Shown here: positions 1 through 11,123 of the stretch, in pieces
Layout: each line of letters opens with the position of its first letter
Position numbering within the stretch: position 1 is the first letter of the stretch
Source: Aurifilum marmelostoma
Lineage: Eukaryota; Ascomycota; Sordariomycetes; Diaporthales; Cryphonectriaceae
Assembly (NCBI GenBank): GCA_027559495.1
Contig: JAMXSV010000010.1
Span: forward strand, 2,480,001-2,544,000
DNA length: 64,000 bases
Direction of reading: 5' to 3'
Translations under genes and position numbers: made by a program
Notes under the pieces: generated by a model
Seen by the model: the letters and a program-made list of their open reading frames with translations, nothing else
What the model was told of the DNA's origin: nothing
Database searches by the model: none

Positions 1-1213
1 ATGCCGTCTTCCCTCCCAGACCTCTGCTCTCTCGCATCAGAAGACCATGACAGCATCAACGATGCCGCCAGCTATCCCTGGCCAGACTTCCGCCCATGCA
101 CGGACGGCAGCGGCGACATCGACATGTTCGTGGGCGGCTCGCACTTCCGCCGCGTCCAGCCCAACTGCTACGACCCCAAAGCCAGGATAGTCGATATGGA
201 CGCTGCAGGGGTGGACGTGCAGGTTCTGTCGACGGTCCCGCTGCTCTTCTGCTACGATGCGCCCCGCGGGCCTGCTGCCGCCCTGGCCAGGTCGCTGAAC
301 GACCACATCGCCGACATTGTCCACGCCGACCCGGATAGATTCGTGGGGCTGGCGACGGTGCCTCTGCAGTATGTGGATGGTGCTGTGGCGGAGCTGCGAA
401 GGGCGAAGGATGTCGGGCTTGTGGGCGTGCAGATTGGGACCTCGGTTCCGCTGGCGGGAGGGCGGGAAATGGACCTCGATGATGAGAGACTGGGCCCATT
501 CTGGGCTGCCTGCGAGGAACTGGATATGGCTGTTTTTGTGCATCCGCTGGGTTACTCGTGGAAGAAGGAGAACGAGGCGAGGTGGGGGAAGTATTGGGGA
601 AGCTGGCTCGTTGGCATGTAAGTGGTTAAAGTGGAAGAAATGCCTTGCGCGACAGAGTGGCCAAAGAGGAAGCAGAATACTAACAATATGTAGGCCCTGT
701 GAGACGGCACTCGCCATGCACAACCTCACCTCTTCAGGCGTCTTTCTCCGCCATCCCAATCTCCGCCTCTGCTTTGCCCATGCCGGCGGCTCGTTTCCAG
801 CCTTGCTCGGCCGCATCCAGCACGGCTTCGACTGCCGGCCTGACCTGGTGGCGCACTCGGCCGGAGGCATCACCCCTACCGCACACCTCGCATCCGGTAA
901 GAACATCTGGATCGATAGCCTCGTGCACGACTCGGATCTACTGGACTACGTTCTGCGCAAGGTGCCCTCGGAAAATATGGTTCTGGGCAGCGACTACCCT
1001 TTCCCTCTTGGCGAAGTGCCCACAGCAGGCGATATGCTGATCGGTACGGCGAAGGGCGCTGGGCGCCTGGGGGGCTTTATGACGTGGGATCAGAGGGCCG
1101 GAATACTGGCGGGGAACGCCATTCGGTTGTTGAGGCTGGGACATGCTTTTCAGGAGCGGTATGAGCAGCGGCTGGTTGAGTTCCAGAAGAAGGCGCACAC
1201 TTCCGATATGTGA
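1..1213 (+). CDS. ACMSD-type amidohydrolase (metal-dependent decarboxylase/hydrolase), 5' end missing
   Basis: Exons 1-617 and 694-1213; intron 618-693 has donor GTAAGT, branch CTAAC at 680-684 and acceptor TAG, and joins a split Met codon. The 378 residues follow 2-amino-3-carboxymuconate semialdehyde decarboxylase (amidohydrolase_2 family) almost throughout: VQVLSTVP, RFVGLATVP, GVQIGT, FVHPLG (metal His181), SWLVGMP, CFAHAGGSFP (catalytic His) and LGSDYPFPLGE (metal Asp). The first two metal ligands, an HxH motif at the extreme N-terminus of the family, are absent. The opening residues MPSSLPDL align with the family just after that motif, so the ATG at position 1 is probably internal and the true first exon lies left of the window. 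The gene converges on the dehydratase gene. The real substrate could be a carboxylated aromatic, a semialdehyde or a lactone. Family call strong; substrate unknown. Confidence 0.88.
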
Positions 1214-1501
1214 GAGGCGTTGCTGTGAGTGGTTATGCCCTGGGTCCTCACGAAACACTACAAGACTGTACGATATGCATGAGTCCACGCCACGAACTGC
1301 CCTTAATCTGGAATGCTCATACATGATGACTTGCTGTGCGCTGTGTAGCTGCTGCTGTGTATCCGCCCCGGCGTCATCAAATATCTGACCCCAGTCACTC
1401 TGCATGGTGCCATGGCTTTTGTCTAACGTAAGAGAAACGTCATATTCGACCTGTGTGCCATCTGCTTTTCGATTCATCGTGCCTCAGCATCCGAATATTC
1501 A

Positions 1502-2813
1502 TCACCACTCTCGAACCTCACCACCTGGCCCGATGAAACCCGGACTCACCCACGCCGCAGCTCCCTTGGATAAGGCCCTCACCTGCTCCTCATCCACCTC
1601 GATGCCCAGACCAGGACCCGTCAGCAGATCAATATACCCGTCCTTCACACTCCACACCTCAGGGTTCTTGGTATAGCTCGTCAAATCCTGGCCCCCAGCG
1701 TTGTAATGAATCCCCAGGCTCATCTCCTGTATAGCAAAATTAGGACAGGTCAGGTCCACCTGGCAGTTGGCAGCCAGCGCGATGGGCCCCAGCGGACAGT
1801 GCGGCGCCAGAGCAACATCATACGCCTCCGCCATGGCCGCGATCCGCTTCAGCTCCGAGATGCCCCCGACGTGCGAGATGTCCGGCTGCAGGATGTCGAC
1901 GCACCCGGCCTCGAGGAACGGCTTCACATCCCACCTGCTGTGAAGGCGCTCGCCCAGGGCGATGGGCACGCTGGTCTGCTCGGCCAGGGTCTTGATGCTC
2001 TCAATGTGCTCTGACAGGAGCGGCTCCTCGACGAACAGGGGGCGGTGCGGCTCGAGGAGCTTGACGAGCTGTTTGGCCATGGGCTTGTGCACGCGGCCGT
2101 GGAAGTCGACGCCGGCGTCCATGCCTAGTTCTCGCACTGCCTTGACCCTCTCGACACAGGAGTCGAGGAGGGATGGGGAGTCCAGCCAGCCTAGGTCTTC
2201 CGTGCCATTCATCTTGATGCAGTTGAAGCCTTGGCTTTGTCGTGCCTTGCTGTGATGAGAGTAGGAAACAGAAAGAAATCAGTGTGAAGACTTGGCTGAA
2301 ACAACATACTATGACAACTTACGCTTCCTCGGCTACATTGCCAGGACGGTTGCCTCCGATCCAAGCATAGACTCTCAGCTTGTCACGGACCTTGCCTCCC
2401 AGCAGCTGGTAGATGGGCACATTTAGCTTACGGGCTGCAGAACAAAAGATACAATCAGCAAGCTAAGTCACACCACCTTCCCAATAGACAGAAAGAGGAA
2501 AAGAAGACATAATGAACAGTGACCAACCCTTCAGATCCCACAGCGCAATATCGATACCAGCCAGCGCGCTCATGAAAACAGGTCCGCCCCTGTAAAAGGA
2601 TGTCCGCCAGCACATCTGCCAGATGTGCTCAATCTCATCGGCCTCGAAGCCCTTGAACCGGTCAAACCAGGCGTCCAGGCAGCCCTCGACTGCCTGTGTG
2701 TGGCCCTCGAGACTTGCTTCGCCCCAGCCCACGTTGCCCGCCTCGTCGGTAACCTTGACAAAGAGCCAGCGCGGTGGCACGCGGAAGTACTCCAGAGATG
2801 CGATCTTGCCCAT
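1502..2813 (-). CDS. Enolase-superfamily sugar-acid dehydratase, D-galactonate dehydratase-like
   Basis: Minus-strand exons 2813-2528, 2434-2323 and 2249-1502 give 381 residues, the usual length for DgoD-type D-galactonate dehydratases (mandelate racemase/muconate lactonizing group). The start at 2813 gives MGKIASLEYFRVPPRWLFVK, the expected N-terminus. Introns have donors GTTGGT and GTAAGT and acceptors CAG, and restore WDLKGARKLNVP and EEAKARQSQGF. Metal ligands Asp181 (VDFHGR), Glu207 (VEEP) and Glu233 (LGER) are present. So are the likely catalytic His183 and His283 (APHCPLGP), at the spacing known for DgoD. The expected reaction is dehydration of an aldonate to a 2-keto-3-deoxy-aldonate. 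It lies beside an aldolase and an AKR that could use the following intermediates. Which sugar acid is used cannot be read from sequence. Confidence 0.9.
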
Positions 2814-3398
2814 TTTGTATGAAGCTGGAAGGGCTCGCGTTGTGTGTATCAGAATTGTCGATGTCCCTGAGTCCGCGAAGAGATCGTACAGAGCGAGTAT
2901 CTTACTGTATCGTATCAATACATGAAGTAGAATGCTCTGCCTGTCCCCCGTCTTGTCTGACGGAAAGTGAATGAGGGGGTATAAATACTACTACGATTCA
3001 TGTACTATTAGTGACGTGCTTGTGAGTCCGGGGGCGGGGTCGTCCGTAGAGGAAGACCCGCATTCTTTGCCCGGGGGTAGTGGGGGGCGGGGAAATATTC
3101 ATAGTTCTCAGTTGCAACGATCTACAAACCTACCTTTGCTGTTGTCAAAATGTGTTGTTTTCGAGTTTGTGTGACTAATCAGAACGAGGTACTCCATATA
3201 TCCACCTGTCTGAATTGTCTTGTGACCAAGAATATAGTTATTCTCTGACATCCCTACGCACTGTAGTTCATACTCGAAAGTGAATTTTCACTGTAATTAT
3301 CACACAAGTTTGCAAGATATACGCTCCAGTGAGATACTGGTTTCAACAAAGTCATTATTGCAAGTACTGTACGCAGGGTATCCAGTGCACCAAGTCAA
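2814..3398. other. Intergenic: promoter side of dehydratase gene, 3' side of AKR gene
   Basis: Both neighbours are on the minus strand, so this stretch holds the dehydratase promoter and the AKR 3' end. I find no ORF with family motifs. AT-rich patches lie near 3180-3330. Confidence 0.6.
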
Positions 3399-4850
3399 CT
3401 ATGCGTCAAGCCCACGAGCCTTTCTATTTTGAGCCTTGAAATTCGCCACGGCGGTCTCCAACACACCAGGCTTTGCATCGCCGAAAATGTCGATACCCAG
3501 CCTGGCTGGCAGGTTATAGCGGTGGTTGCGATCAAGAGCTTCAATCTTGTTGAACGCATCCGCAGGAAGCTCGATAACTGTTTCCGAGGTGTCAGCTAAC
3601 AGGAGAAAGACAACAGAGGAACCAAGAAGCAGAAAGAAGAGACAAAGAAGGGAAAGCATCCTACTCACGTTCCAGGTTTGACTTGATACGTGCAGGTGTG
3701 ACTGACTTCGTCAGGGCCACGATGTTGCGCTGCACGACCCAGCTGAGAACCACCTGCGCTGGTGTCTTGCCCAGCTTCTCAGCAACCTCGATTACAACCG
3801 GATCATCAATTGCCCTGGAGGTTTGTATGATTTAGCTTATGCACTCCATCTCACAGTGTAAGTAACTTGGAGCACTCACTTCGGAAGGCCGTAGATATTG
3901 TTGCCCAGGGGGCTATAAGCTTGCACGACGATGCCCTAGCAGAAGAGACTTGTTAGCAGTCCGACTCGACTATCATCACTCGACGACTGTGCTCGGGGAC
4001 TCTCACCTTGTTGTGGCAGTACTTGACAAGCTCTGGCTGGGCAAAGTAAGGGTGCAGCTCGACCTGGTTTACGGCAGGCTTGATCTCCGCCGCATCCCAG
4101 ATCTCCTCAATCTTGGCGGCTGTAAAGTTGGACACTCCGATGGTCTTGAGCTTGCCCTTCTTTACGAGGGCCTCCATGGCCTTCCATGTATCGATGAGGG
4201 GCACGTCGATGATGTCCATGGTGTAGGTCTCCTCATTGATGGGGAAGCGCTCCGTCTCGTTGATCTTGCGGAAGGAGACGGGCCAGTGGATCTATCTTTA
4301 CGTTAGCGGAGATTGGGAAAGCCGTCATAGGATGGGCATTGCGACCTCTGACGACATACCAGGTAGAGGTCGAGGTAGTCGGTCTGGAGGTCCGCGAGAC
4401 TCGCGTCAACTGCCTTCTCGACATCCTCGGCCTTGTGGTGAGTGTTCCATAGTTTTCCAGTCAACTAATATGGTTTCCATCAGCTTCATGTCAGCTGATT
4501 ACCCTAGGGTACATTTGAGAATTATTAGTTGTTTAATAAGTCAATAAAGAATCACTGACGAATATGTTCTTGCGATCGACACCAGATGCCTTGATGCCAT
4601 CACCAACCTCCTTCTCATTGTCGTACACCGCAGCAGCGTCGATGTGGGTGTAACCAGACTTGAGAGCCAACTCGACAGCCTCCTTGACTTCATTCGGCTT
4701 GGATTGCTAGATTTATTGAGCGCTGTTAGAGCTGCTGGCTCGAAACTGATAGTAATGCATTCGAGAAGCTACACGACTTACCCAAGTGCCGAGTCCCACA
4801 GCCGGGATCGCCAAGCCGTTGTTGAACTTGAACGTCTGGGCAAGGGGCAT
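3399..4850 (-). CDS. Aldo/keto reductase (glyceraldehyde/glycerol dehydrogenase type)
   Basis: Seven exons on the minus strand: 4850-4782, 4706-4560, 4464-4360, 4291-4007, 3935-3880, 3814-3669 and 3577-3399, giving 328 residues, normal for the family. The catalytic tetrad is visible: Asp46 and Tyr51 (IDAAAVYDNE), Lys76 (TGKLWNTHHK) and His109 (IHWP). Later motifs GVSNF, NQVELHPYF, AYSPLG and LSWVVQRN are standard for this NADPH-dependent TIM-barrel family. The start MPLAQTFKFNNGLAIPAVGL matches the family N-terminus. By family it would reduce a small aldehyde. In this neighbourhood the glyceraldehyde released by the adjacent aldolase is an attractive substrate, as for GaaD/GLD1 in galacturonate catabolism, but that role is inference. 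It is transcribed away from the aldolase gene across a shared 746-bp region. Confidence 0.93.
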
Positions 4851-5596
4851 TTTAAACACAGAGAGAGTTGATAAAATTAACACAATAGAGTGATCAACAG
4901 ATCGAGTGCCTGAGTCTTGTTTTGTACCACAAGTGTAGCGATTCTGCTTTTTTACTTTCTTTTTATGTAACTTCTCTTCTCAACAAAGTTCCAGGCAGCT
5001 TCTCCTCTTCCTGAAACTACTACACACGTGAGCAAGTGAGGAGATCGCATCATCGTCACTGACTGGATACAAAGAGTGGGTCTCCCGCCCCAGCACACGC
5101 TCTGCTTGTGTTAGTTAATTTACATGGTTACATACAGGAGTACCATGACATGCTACTTGCATACAGGATTGTCAGTGCGTTTGAACAAAATGTCCTTCTT
5201 CTTTTACGGGGGCTTACACCCGGCCCGGATCTGTGTAAGTCCAGTTCTTTTTGGAGCCGCGCACCGAAGTCGGGGCAGCACTTTACCCTTAGTAATACCT
5301 TTAAGCACGATTATTGTACGATAAAAACCTGCGGGGGCAAAACATTTCTGGGGCCTTTTCGGCTTAGAAGGCCCCGAGCACGGCTCCACGATACGATTCA
5401 GCCGGGAAGAGCCCGCGTACAGTAAACACACTACTGTGTACCACTACTACCCGATCGTTCGACAACGCCGACGAGCAGTGTTTCTTATTTTGCTCGTTGC
5501 CGTCGCTTATTCTCTTTTTTCTTCTGCTCCTTGTTCTTCTCCCTTTTAGATATTTACGATCACATAGAGGAGATTTCCGCCCCTCAGCCATACACA
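4851..5596. promoter_or_regulatory. Shared divergent promoter region of the AKR and aldolase genes
   Basis: The two start codons at 4850 (minus) and 5597 (plus) face away from each other with 746 bp between them. No conserved coding frame lies inside. Pyrimidine-rich DNA occurs just before the aldolase start (about 5505-5550). The arrangement suggests co-regulation; no specific operator was identified. Confidence 0.5.
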
Positions 5597-6772
5597 ATGT
5601 CGCCAGCATCAGTACGCAGCCCTCCCACTGGAGTTTACGTCCCCGTCCCGACGTTTCTCCACCCGGCTGCGGCATCCTCAGGACTGCAAGCCAAGGTCGA
5701 CGTCGAGACACAGGTCAAGCACTCCGTCTTCCTAGCCAAGAGCGGCATCAGAGGCCTCGTCCTGCTCGGCTCGACCGGCGAGGCCATCCACCTCAACAAG
5801 CAGGAGCGCTTCGACCTCGTCGCGGGCTGCAGGAAGGGTCTCGACGATGCCGGCTTCGCAGACTATCCCATCATGGCGGGCGTGCTGACCAACGGCGTCG
5901 ACGAGACGCTCGAGTGGCTGCATGATTACGCAAAGGCCGGCGCGCAGTGGGGGCTCGTGTTGGTGCCTGGGTACTTTGGCACGGCTGGTAACCAGGCCAA
6001 CATCCAGGAATGGTACACGGTCATTGCGGACAACAGTCCCATTCCGATCCTCATGTGAGTGAAACTGACCAAGAATATTTTATTTGATGTACCACACTCG
6101 CATCTGCCGTCCAGACTCCCTCCCACGACTGCTATGGCAAGACTAACCGAGGGAATTCCACAGCTACAATTACCCTGGGGTTACGAACAATGTCTTGGTT
6201 GCGCCTGAGACATACACGGCTCTTGCGCAGCACCCCAATATTGTGGGATGCAAGATGTAAGAGAGAGCCTGACTTCCTTTTCACGGTCTCATACCATATA
6301 CCAGGGCAAAAGAATCGTTGCTGACCATCTGTACAGGTCCCACGGCAATGTGTCTCACCACGTGCAGGTCTCTCTAGACCCAGCCATCGACCACAAAAAG
6401 TTCAAGGTCTACAGCGGGTTCGGCCAGCAGCTCGGCCCCATCGTCCTCTTCGGAGCAGCAGGTGTCATCGACGGTCTCTCGGCCATCTATCCCAAGACGG
6501 TCGTCCGGCTTATGGATCTGGCCGAGAAGAGACCCGTCGAGCCGGACGCGCTGGCCGAGGTGCAGAGGCTGCAGTACGTGGTCAGCAAGGCCGAGGAGTA
6601 CATTGGCAAGACGGGCATCGTCGGCATCAAGGAGGCCGTCTACCGCGTGACAGGGATGGGCAATCTAGAGGGTGGCAGGTTACCGCTCAAGGGCAGGCTG
6701 GCGGATGGGGAGTGGGAGAGGCTGAGGGCGCAGTATCTTGCTGATGTCGAGGCGTCGGAGAAGAGCTTGTAA
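5597..6772 (+). CDS. DHDPS/NAL-family aldolase, 2-keto-3-deoxy-sugar-acid aldolase-like
   Basis: Exons 5597-6054, 6164-6256 and 6337-6772 give 328 residues. Both introns split an AT|N codon and use GTGAGT/CAG and GTAAGA/CAG. The class I aldolase signature is complete: substrate-binding GSTGE at residues 58-62, Tyr156 in IYNYPGV and the Schiff-base Lys183 in NIVGCKMSHGN. The protein resembles the fungal 2-keto-3-deoxy-L-galactonate aldolase group (LGA1/GaaC) and mammalian 4-hydroxy-2-oxoglutarate aldolase. The expected reaction is cleavage of a 2-keto-3-deoxy acid to pyruvate and an aldehyde. The neighbouring dehydratase and reductase fit the steps before and after. It could also act on hydroxy-oxoglutarate or a related keto acid. 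Confidence 0.92.
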
Positions 6773-8079
6773 GCCAGTAGATGTGCCGATAGATAGGCTC
6801 GGAGTGCTGGTGATTGGTTCGTTACACGAGCGACTGAGATATCCCAACATGTACTTTGATTGACAGTACTTTATTGGCCAACAGGCAGACGAGGGGAAAT
6901 CCGAGGAAGACATCATCCGAGGGCTCGCTTACTTTGCGCTGCGACCTTGCGCAACAACACAGTGGGATTGCGGATGAGTAGTAGTGATGCCCGCCCGAGG
7001 TGCGTCATTTGATTGCTGCACATTATTGACCTGATACTGCCAGGATTCTTTCAATCCACACAGAACCGGTCTCGCACTATTACTGCAGTCATCATGGGGG
7101 AAGGTGGCCCCAGGCGATAATCAATGCTACCCGGCTACGACCCATGGCAGCCTGGGTGTGCAAAGCCTATAGTAGCCACGAGCTGTTGCAGTATAATTTT
7201 CAGCACTTGGTCGAGGTAATCATTTCCAGGTGAACAGCTCATTTGCTTAGGTATTCTATCAGTGTCGATACTCGCCAACAACTTGTCCAATTATAGCCCC
7301 CCAGCTGTGAGGATACTATACACCATGCACTCTCCAAAAACAAGCGACTTGATGAATTGATCACCGCACAGGATATCTCTTACTTCCTCTTTTCAGACAG
7401 ATAAGGCTCGCAGCAAACTCTCCTCTCCAACATGCGGCTCTGCACTCTTTCTTCTCCACAGCACGTCATATGATACTAATGCAGCTCACACCTCCGACTT
7501 TTCTTAGCCCGGTCACGTAGCAGGCAGAGAAGGGGGAAGCCTCCAATCCCGCTCTTCTGCACGCTCCTCCGTCACACTGCATTTCACTAAGTCAGTTTGC
7601 TTGCTGCCAAGGCATGAGTCAACCAGATCGTGGCTGTGGTCTGTTGATAGCTCGGGATTCTGTACTACCTTGTTTGGTCCGAAGGATCGAAACGCGCTGG
7701 GGTCAGAGATTGGCTGGCTCGCTTTGCACCATGGGAATACAGCTACTGCACATGCAGAGGCATCGTCGATTCCCTAGTTTGTCCAATTGCTGGCATCGCT
7801 CCCCCCTCCCTCTTGTCCGATGTTGTGGCCCGTTCTGTCAGGCTGCGCAAAGTGAATTCATTAGGTCTCACTTTTTTCTCCTTCCCTTCTCGGTGGCTGG
7901 TTCTCGCATATAAATATGTGTCAATATACCTCGGAGGCCTTTCCTGTCGGACATTCCTCCTCTTTCTTCCTTGAGCGTGTCCAGGATCGAGGGTGAAGTG
8001 GTTGTGTCGCCTGGTGTGCCCCCCGTCCTTCTTCCTGTCTCCCATTTTCCGGAGGAAAGCACCCACACATACACACAAG
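6773..8079. other. Intergenic region upstream of the ULD gene
   Basis: About 1.3 kb without a supported gene. It contains the aldolase 3' end and the promoter of the gene starting at 8080. Frames open here are short and lack family motifs. Confidence 0.6.
7909..7916 (+). promoter_or_regulatory. TATA-like box upstream of the ULD gene
   Basis: TATAAATA lies 164 bp before the start codon at 8080, followed by a pyrimidine-rich leader. The position suits a TATA element with a leader of about 130 nt. Confidence 0.4.
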
Positions 8080-10723
8080 ATGTCTGGCAATCCGAATTGC
8101 ACCTGCGTCAGCTGCACTGTGGCCTTTGGTCAGCAGCTGGCCAATATCTCCCATACTTGGGTTGCTCTGTGTCCCCAGTTGGGAGACGACTTGACCCGGG
8201 TGCTGCATCAAGTCGAGGCGAGCACCTCGGTGCTGCGACAGCTCCAGGTGTTCCTCGGCGGTGAAGGCAGAGGAGTGTGCGATAATGATCTCGGGCGCGA
8301 TAATACCAGAGACTCTCCTGTTTTCACACAAGAGGCGCTTGATGATATCGAGGCCCTCACCATCAAGTGTAACCTCATTATGAAGGCCATCATCTTGGTA
8401 GTCCAAAAGGCGTCTGACAGAAAAGATCCTGATGAATCAGACTCGGACTCGGACAGCGACTCCGGCAGTGAAAGGGCTCAAGAGGAAGAAAAGACGGAGG
8501 AGGACGACAAGTCTGACCTGCTCATCGGGCCGGTGCCTGACTTGTACTCGATCAAGACCTTGGGCTTGCTCCCCAAACTTCGTGGCCAGCGCAGGTGGCT
8601 CGAGATCCGACTCCTACGCTGCAACAACCAGCTCAGATGGGTTCATAAATCCCTTCTCCTGCATCTGCACATGGGCAAGCTTGCACAACTGCACAATGGG
8701 TACGATCCACACCTCTTCTTTGTCTATACTTGTAATTAAGAGATCTAGAGTAATAGCTGAATTGATGCTAATTGCAACGGTTTCTCACAAACACAGAACA
8801 ACTCCGCATCATAACGGACTCTTTGCTTCCGAGGTCACAATCAGGTGCATCTTATCTCAACTACGCGAGGCACAGCTGAGAACCGCCAACAAGAAAGCCA
8901 AGAGGCAGGAGAAGAAACAACGCCGTCAAGAGCGCCTTGCACGGAAGAAGGAGGCGGAGGAGGCTGATAACGACGGCAATGCCTCTACCACAAGCTCACA
9001 CTCTTCAGCAGGACGGACAGTTGTCGATGAGCCGGTGGTCGTGAACAGCAACAGTCCGCCTGGCAAGACTGGTAAGTAATTGCGCTGCGGCAATTCTTTT
9101 TACGTAGTCAAGACATTCTGATTAATTGAAATTGATAACATAGGGCCCTCACCGAATATTGTCGAGATTGTCGATGCGCAAGGCGGTGTGTCTGAGAAGC
9201 GTGCGCCTGGCAACAACAGCGTGACTCCGCCAGGGCCCATGGTGACCACGAACATTGATGAGCCCAAGCCTGACAAGAAGAATGTCCAGATTGGCCCCAA
9301 GGTGTCCGCTGCGCTTAGCCAGGCGACCCAGAAACTCTCAGACACCATGGCTGAGTGGACGCATCGCATCTTTGGCAAAGATGACGAGTTCTCCAGGGAC
9401 TGGCCGAGCGAGGAGCTCGAGGCCTGGGTCACGCGCGGCAGGCCGTTCACCGCACCGATCAAGGTCCCTTTTGGCCACCGGCGCCTTCAAGCCGGGCTCA
9501 AGCGGATCCGGGGTGGTGACGGGAAGATCCAGGGTGGTGACAAGAAGACTGAGCTCCGAACATTTGGTCGGTATATGGCCGGAGGGCCGCGCACACAGTT
9601 TATCCTCGACGACGTGGTGCGCGAGGCCAACAGGCTGAAGAGCCGGGAGAGGGTCTGTCTGGCGTTTCGGGAACTCCTGCGCGATGATGCGGCCGACTCT
9701 TTTACCATCGTCTTCTTCTCCATACAAAAGGAGAAGGCGCCCATCTCACTCACAGACGTGCTGGGCCGCAAGATGAGTATTCCCTATATGGTCGGCAGAG
9801 AGTGGCTGGTACGTGACCCTAATTCATGATCGTGTCGCGCACAAAGGAATGCTGACAGCGGATGGGAAAAATCAAAACAGCAAGTGAGGGACGTCATCCT
9901 GGATCTCTTTGTGGATGCTGCTGAGATTGGGCCGCATGTTCTGGAAGGCCACTATGACTTGTACAACGCCAAGGGCGAGAACATCCTGACCCATTTGTGG
10001 CAGGAGAGCGTCAAGCCTGGCGACAGTATCAAGATGAAACTCTGGCCAGTCGAGTTGCACCCGCTGCGGGGCACCTGGCCTGCAAGTCCTCCGTACGACG
10101 TGCCTAATCAAAAGTTTGAGACCGGGCGGAAAGAGATGGACGCACGGGGAAGGCGGCTGCAAGGCCTCTTGAGCGAGATCACACGGAACATGCCTGCTCG
10201 CACCGCCCCGGCTGTGGGCCCTGGATATTTCACCAAATTCCCTGAAGAGCGCGGGCCGAGCATGGCCCCTAGGCCTCCGAACCCTCCCTTCGGAGTCGGC
10301 CGTCCACCTGCCATGACGCCGGGCCGCCTGCCGCCACCGATGGCGCCGCCGCCGATGCCATCCTCCTCCGGCAGACCGGGGCTCGTACCGATCGTAAGGC
10401 CTCCCCCTGTCATCGAGCCTCTCTACAGCCGCCGTAGGTCTATCAGATGGCGCTCCCGGTACCAGATGAGTCCGGCCGAGAAGAAAGAATTGTCGTTCGT
10501 GGACTTTGTCGAAGAAGCAAAGAAGGCCAAGGGCGTCACCCTTGCGGATCTTCTGACAAGGTTCACGGGTGTGACTGACGTCTCTGGCGAGGAGTGTCTC
10601 GAGTGGTGCGGTAGCGATTTCATTGAATCTGATTCGGACACGGAGTCTGATTCTGATTCTGATTCTGATTCTGATTCTGATTCTTCGCGGTCATCTCGGA
10701 CTCATTCGATCGTGGATGATTGA
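8080..10723 (+). CDS. Fungal ubiquitin-like-domain (ULD) protein with Ser/Asp-repeat tail
   Basis: Exons 8080-8699, 8797-9071, 9144-9808 and 9881-10723 give 800 residues. Introns use GTACGA, GTAAGT and GTACGT donors and CAG, TAG and CAG acceptors. The N-terminus (MSGNPNCTCVSCTVAFGQQL) and an acidic stretch near residues 115-150 are followed by a Lys/Arg/Gln-rich helix (about 240-275). Residues about 480-580 match the fungal ubiquitin-like domain: a SFTIVFFSIQKEKAPISL strand pair, AAEIGPHVLEGHYDLYN and IKMKLWPVE. This domain is split by the last intron, which supports the splice. After it come a Pro-rich region (about 640-700) and a tail of SD repeats. The domain is common in fungal proteins of unknown role and sometimes accompanies NLR-like proteins. 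No enzymatic motif is seen. Domain call good, function unknown. Confidence 0.82.
10646..10684 (+). repeat. In-frame hexanucleotide repeat (TTCTGA)n encoding Ser-Asp
   Basis: About 6.5 perfect copies of TTCTGA at the 3' end of the ULD gene encode alternating Ser and Asp. Copy-number changes would stay in frame, so the tail length is probably polymorphic. Confidence 0.9.
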
Positions 10724-11123
10724 TCGATTGTGCGGCCTTTTGTGGTTGTTGGCTGACATGAGATGAACTTTTGGTTGCTCCCTTTACATCGTCTCGTGGA
10801 GTGCGTTGGTTCTTTGTCGATTTGAGTTTTGAAATGAGCCATGACCCTTTCCTAGCGGTACACGTCCATCTCATTTACGTGTTCGTTTTTGTTCAGGTCT
10901 ATTGAAATTGAGCACTCGCTAGTCACAAAGTTCAGAATGTTGGCCAAATTATGGAAGCTACCTGATGACAGTCGTTGCGATGATTCTCCTGTAGATACGG
11001 TGGGTGGACGATATACGTGCAAATATATACAGCGAAGTAAACGAGGGCCAGAGGTTTCTTTGTGCATGAGAAGCCACCGCTTGTTCTTTTCCCCCTCCCT
11101 CCTTGGATCTCACAATCGCCTCA
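10724..11123. other. Convergent 3' region between ULD and mannanase genes
   Basis: The two stop codons face each other across 400 bp. Nothing else is recognised here. Confidence 0.6.
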
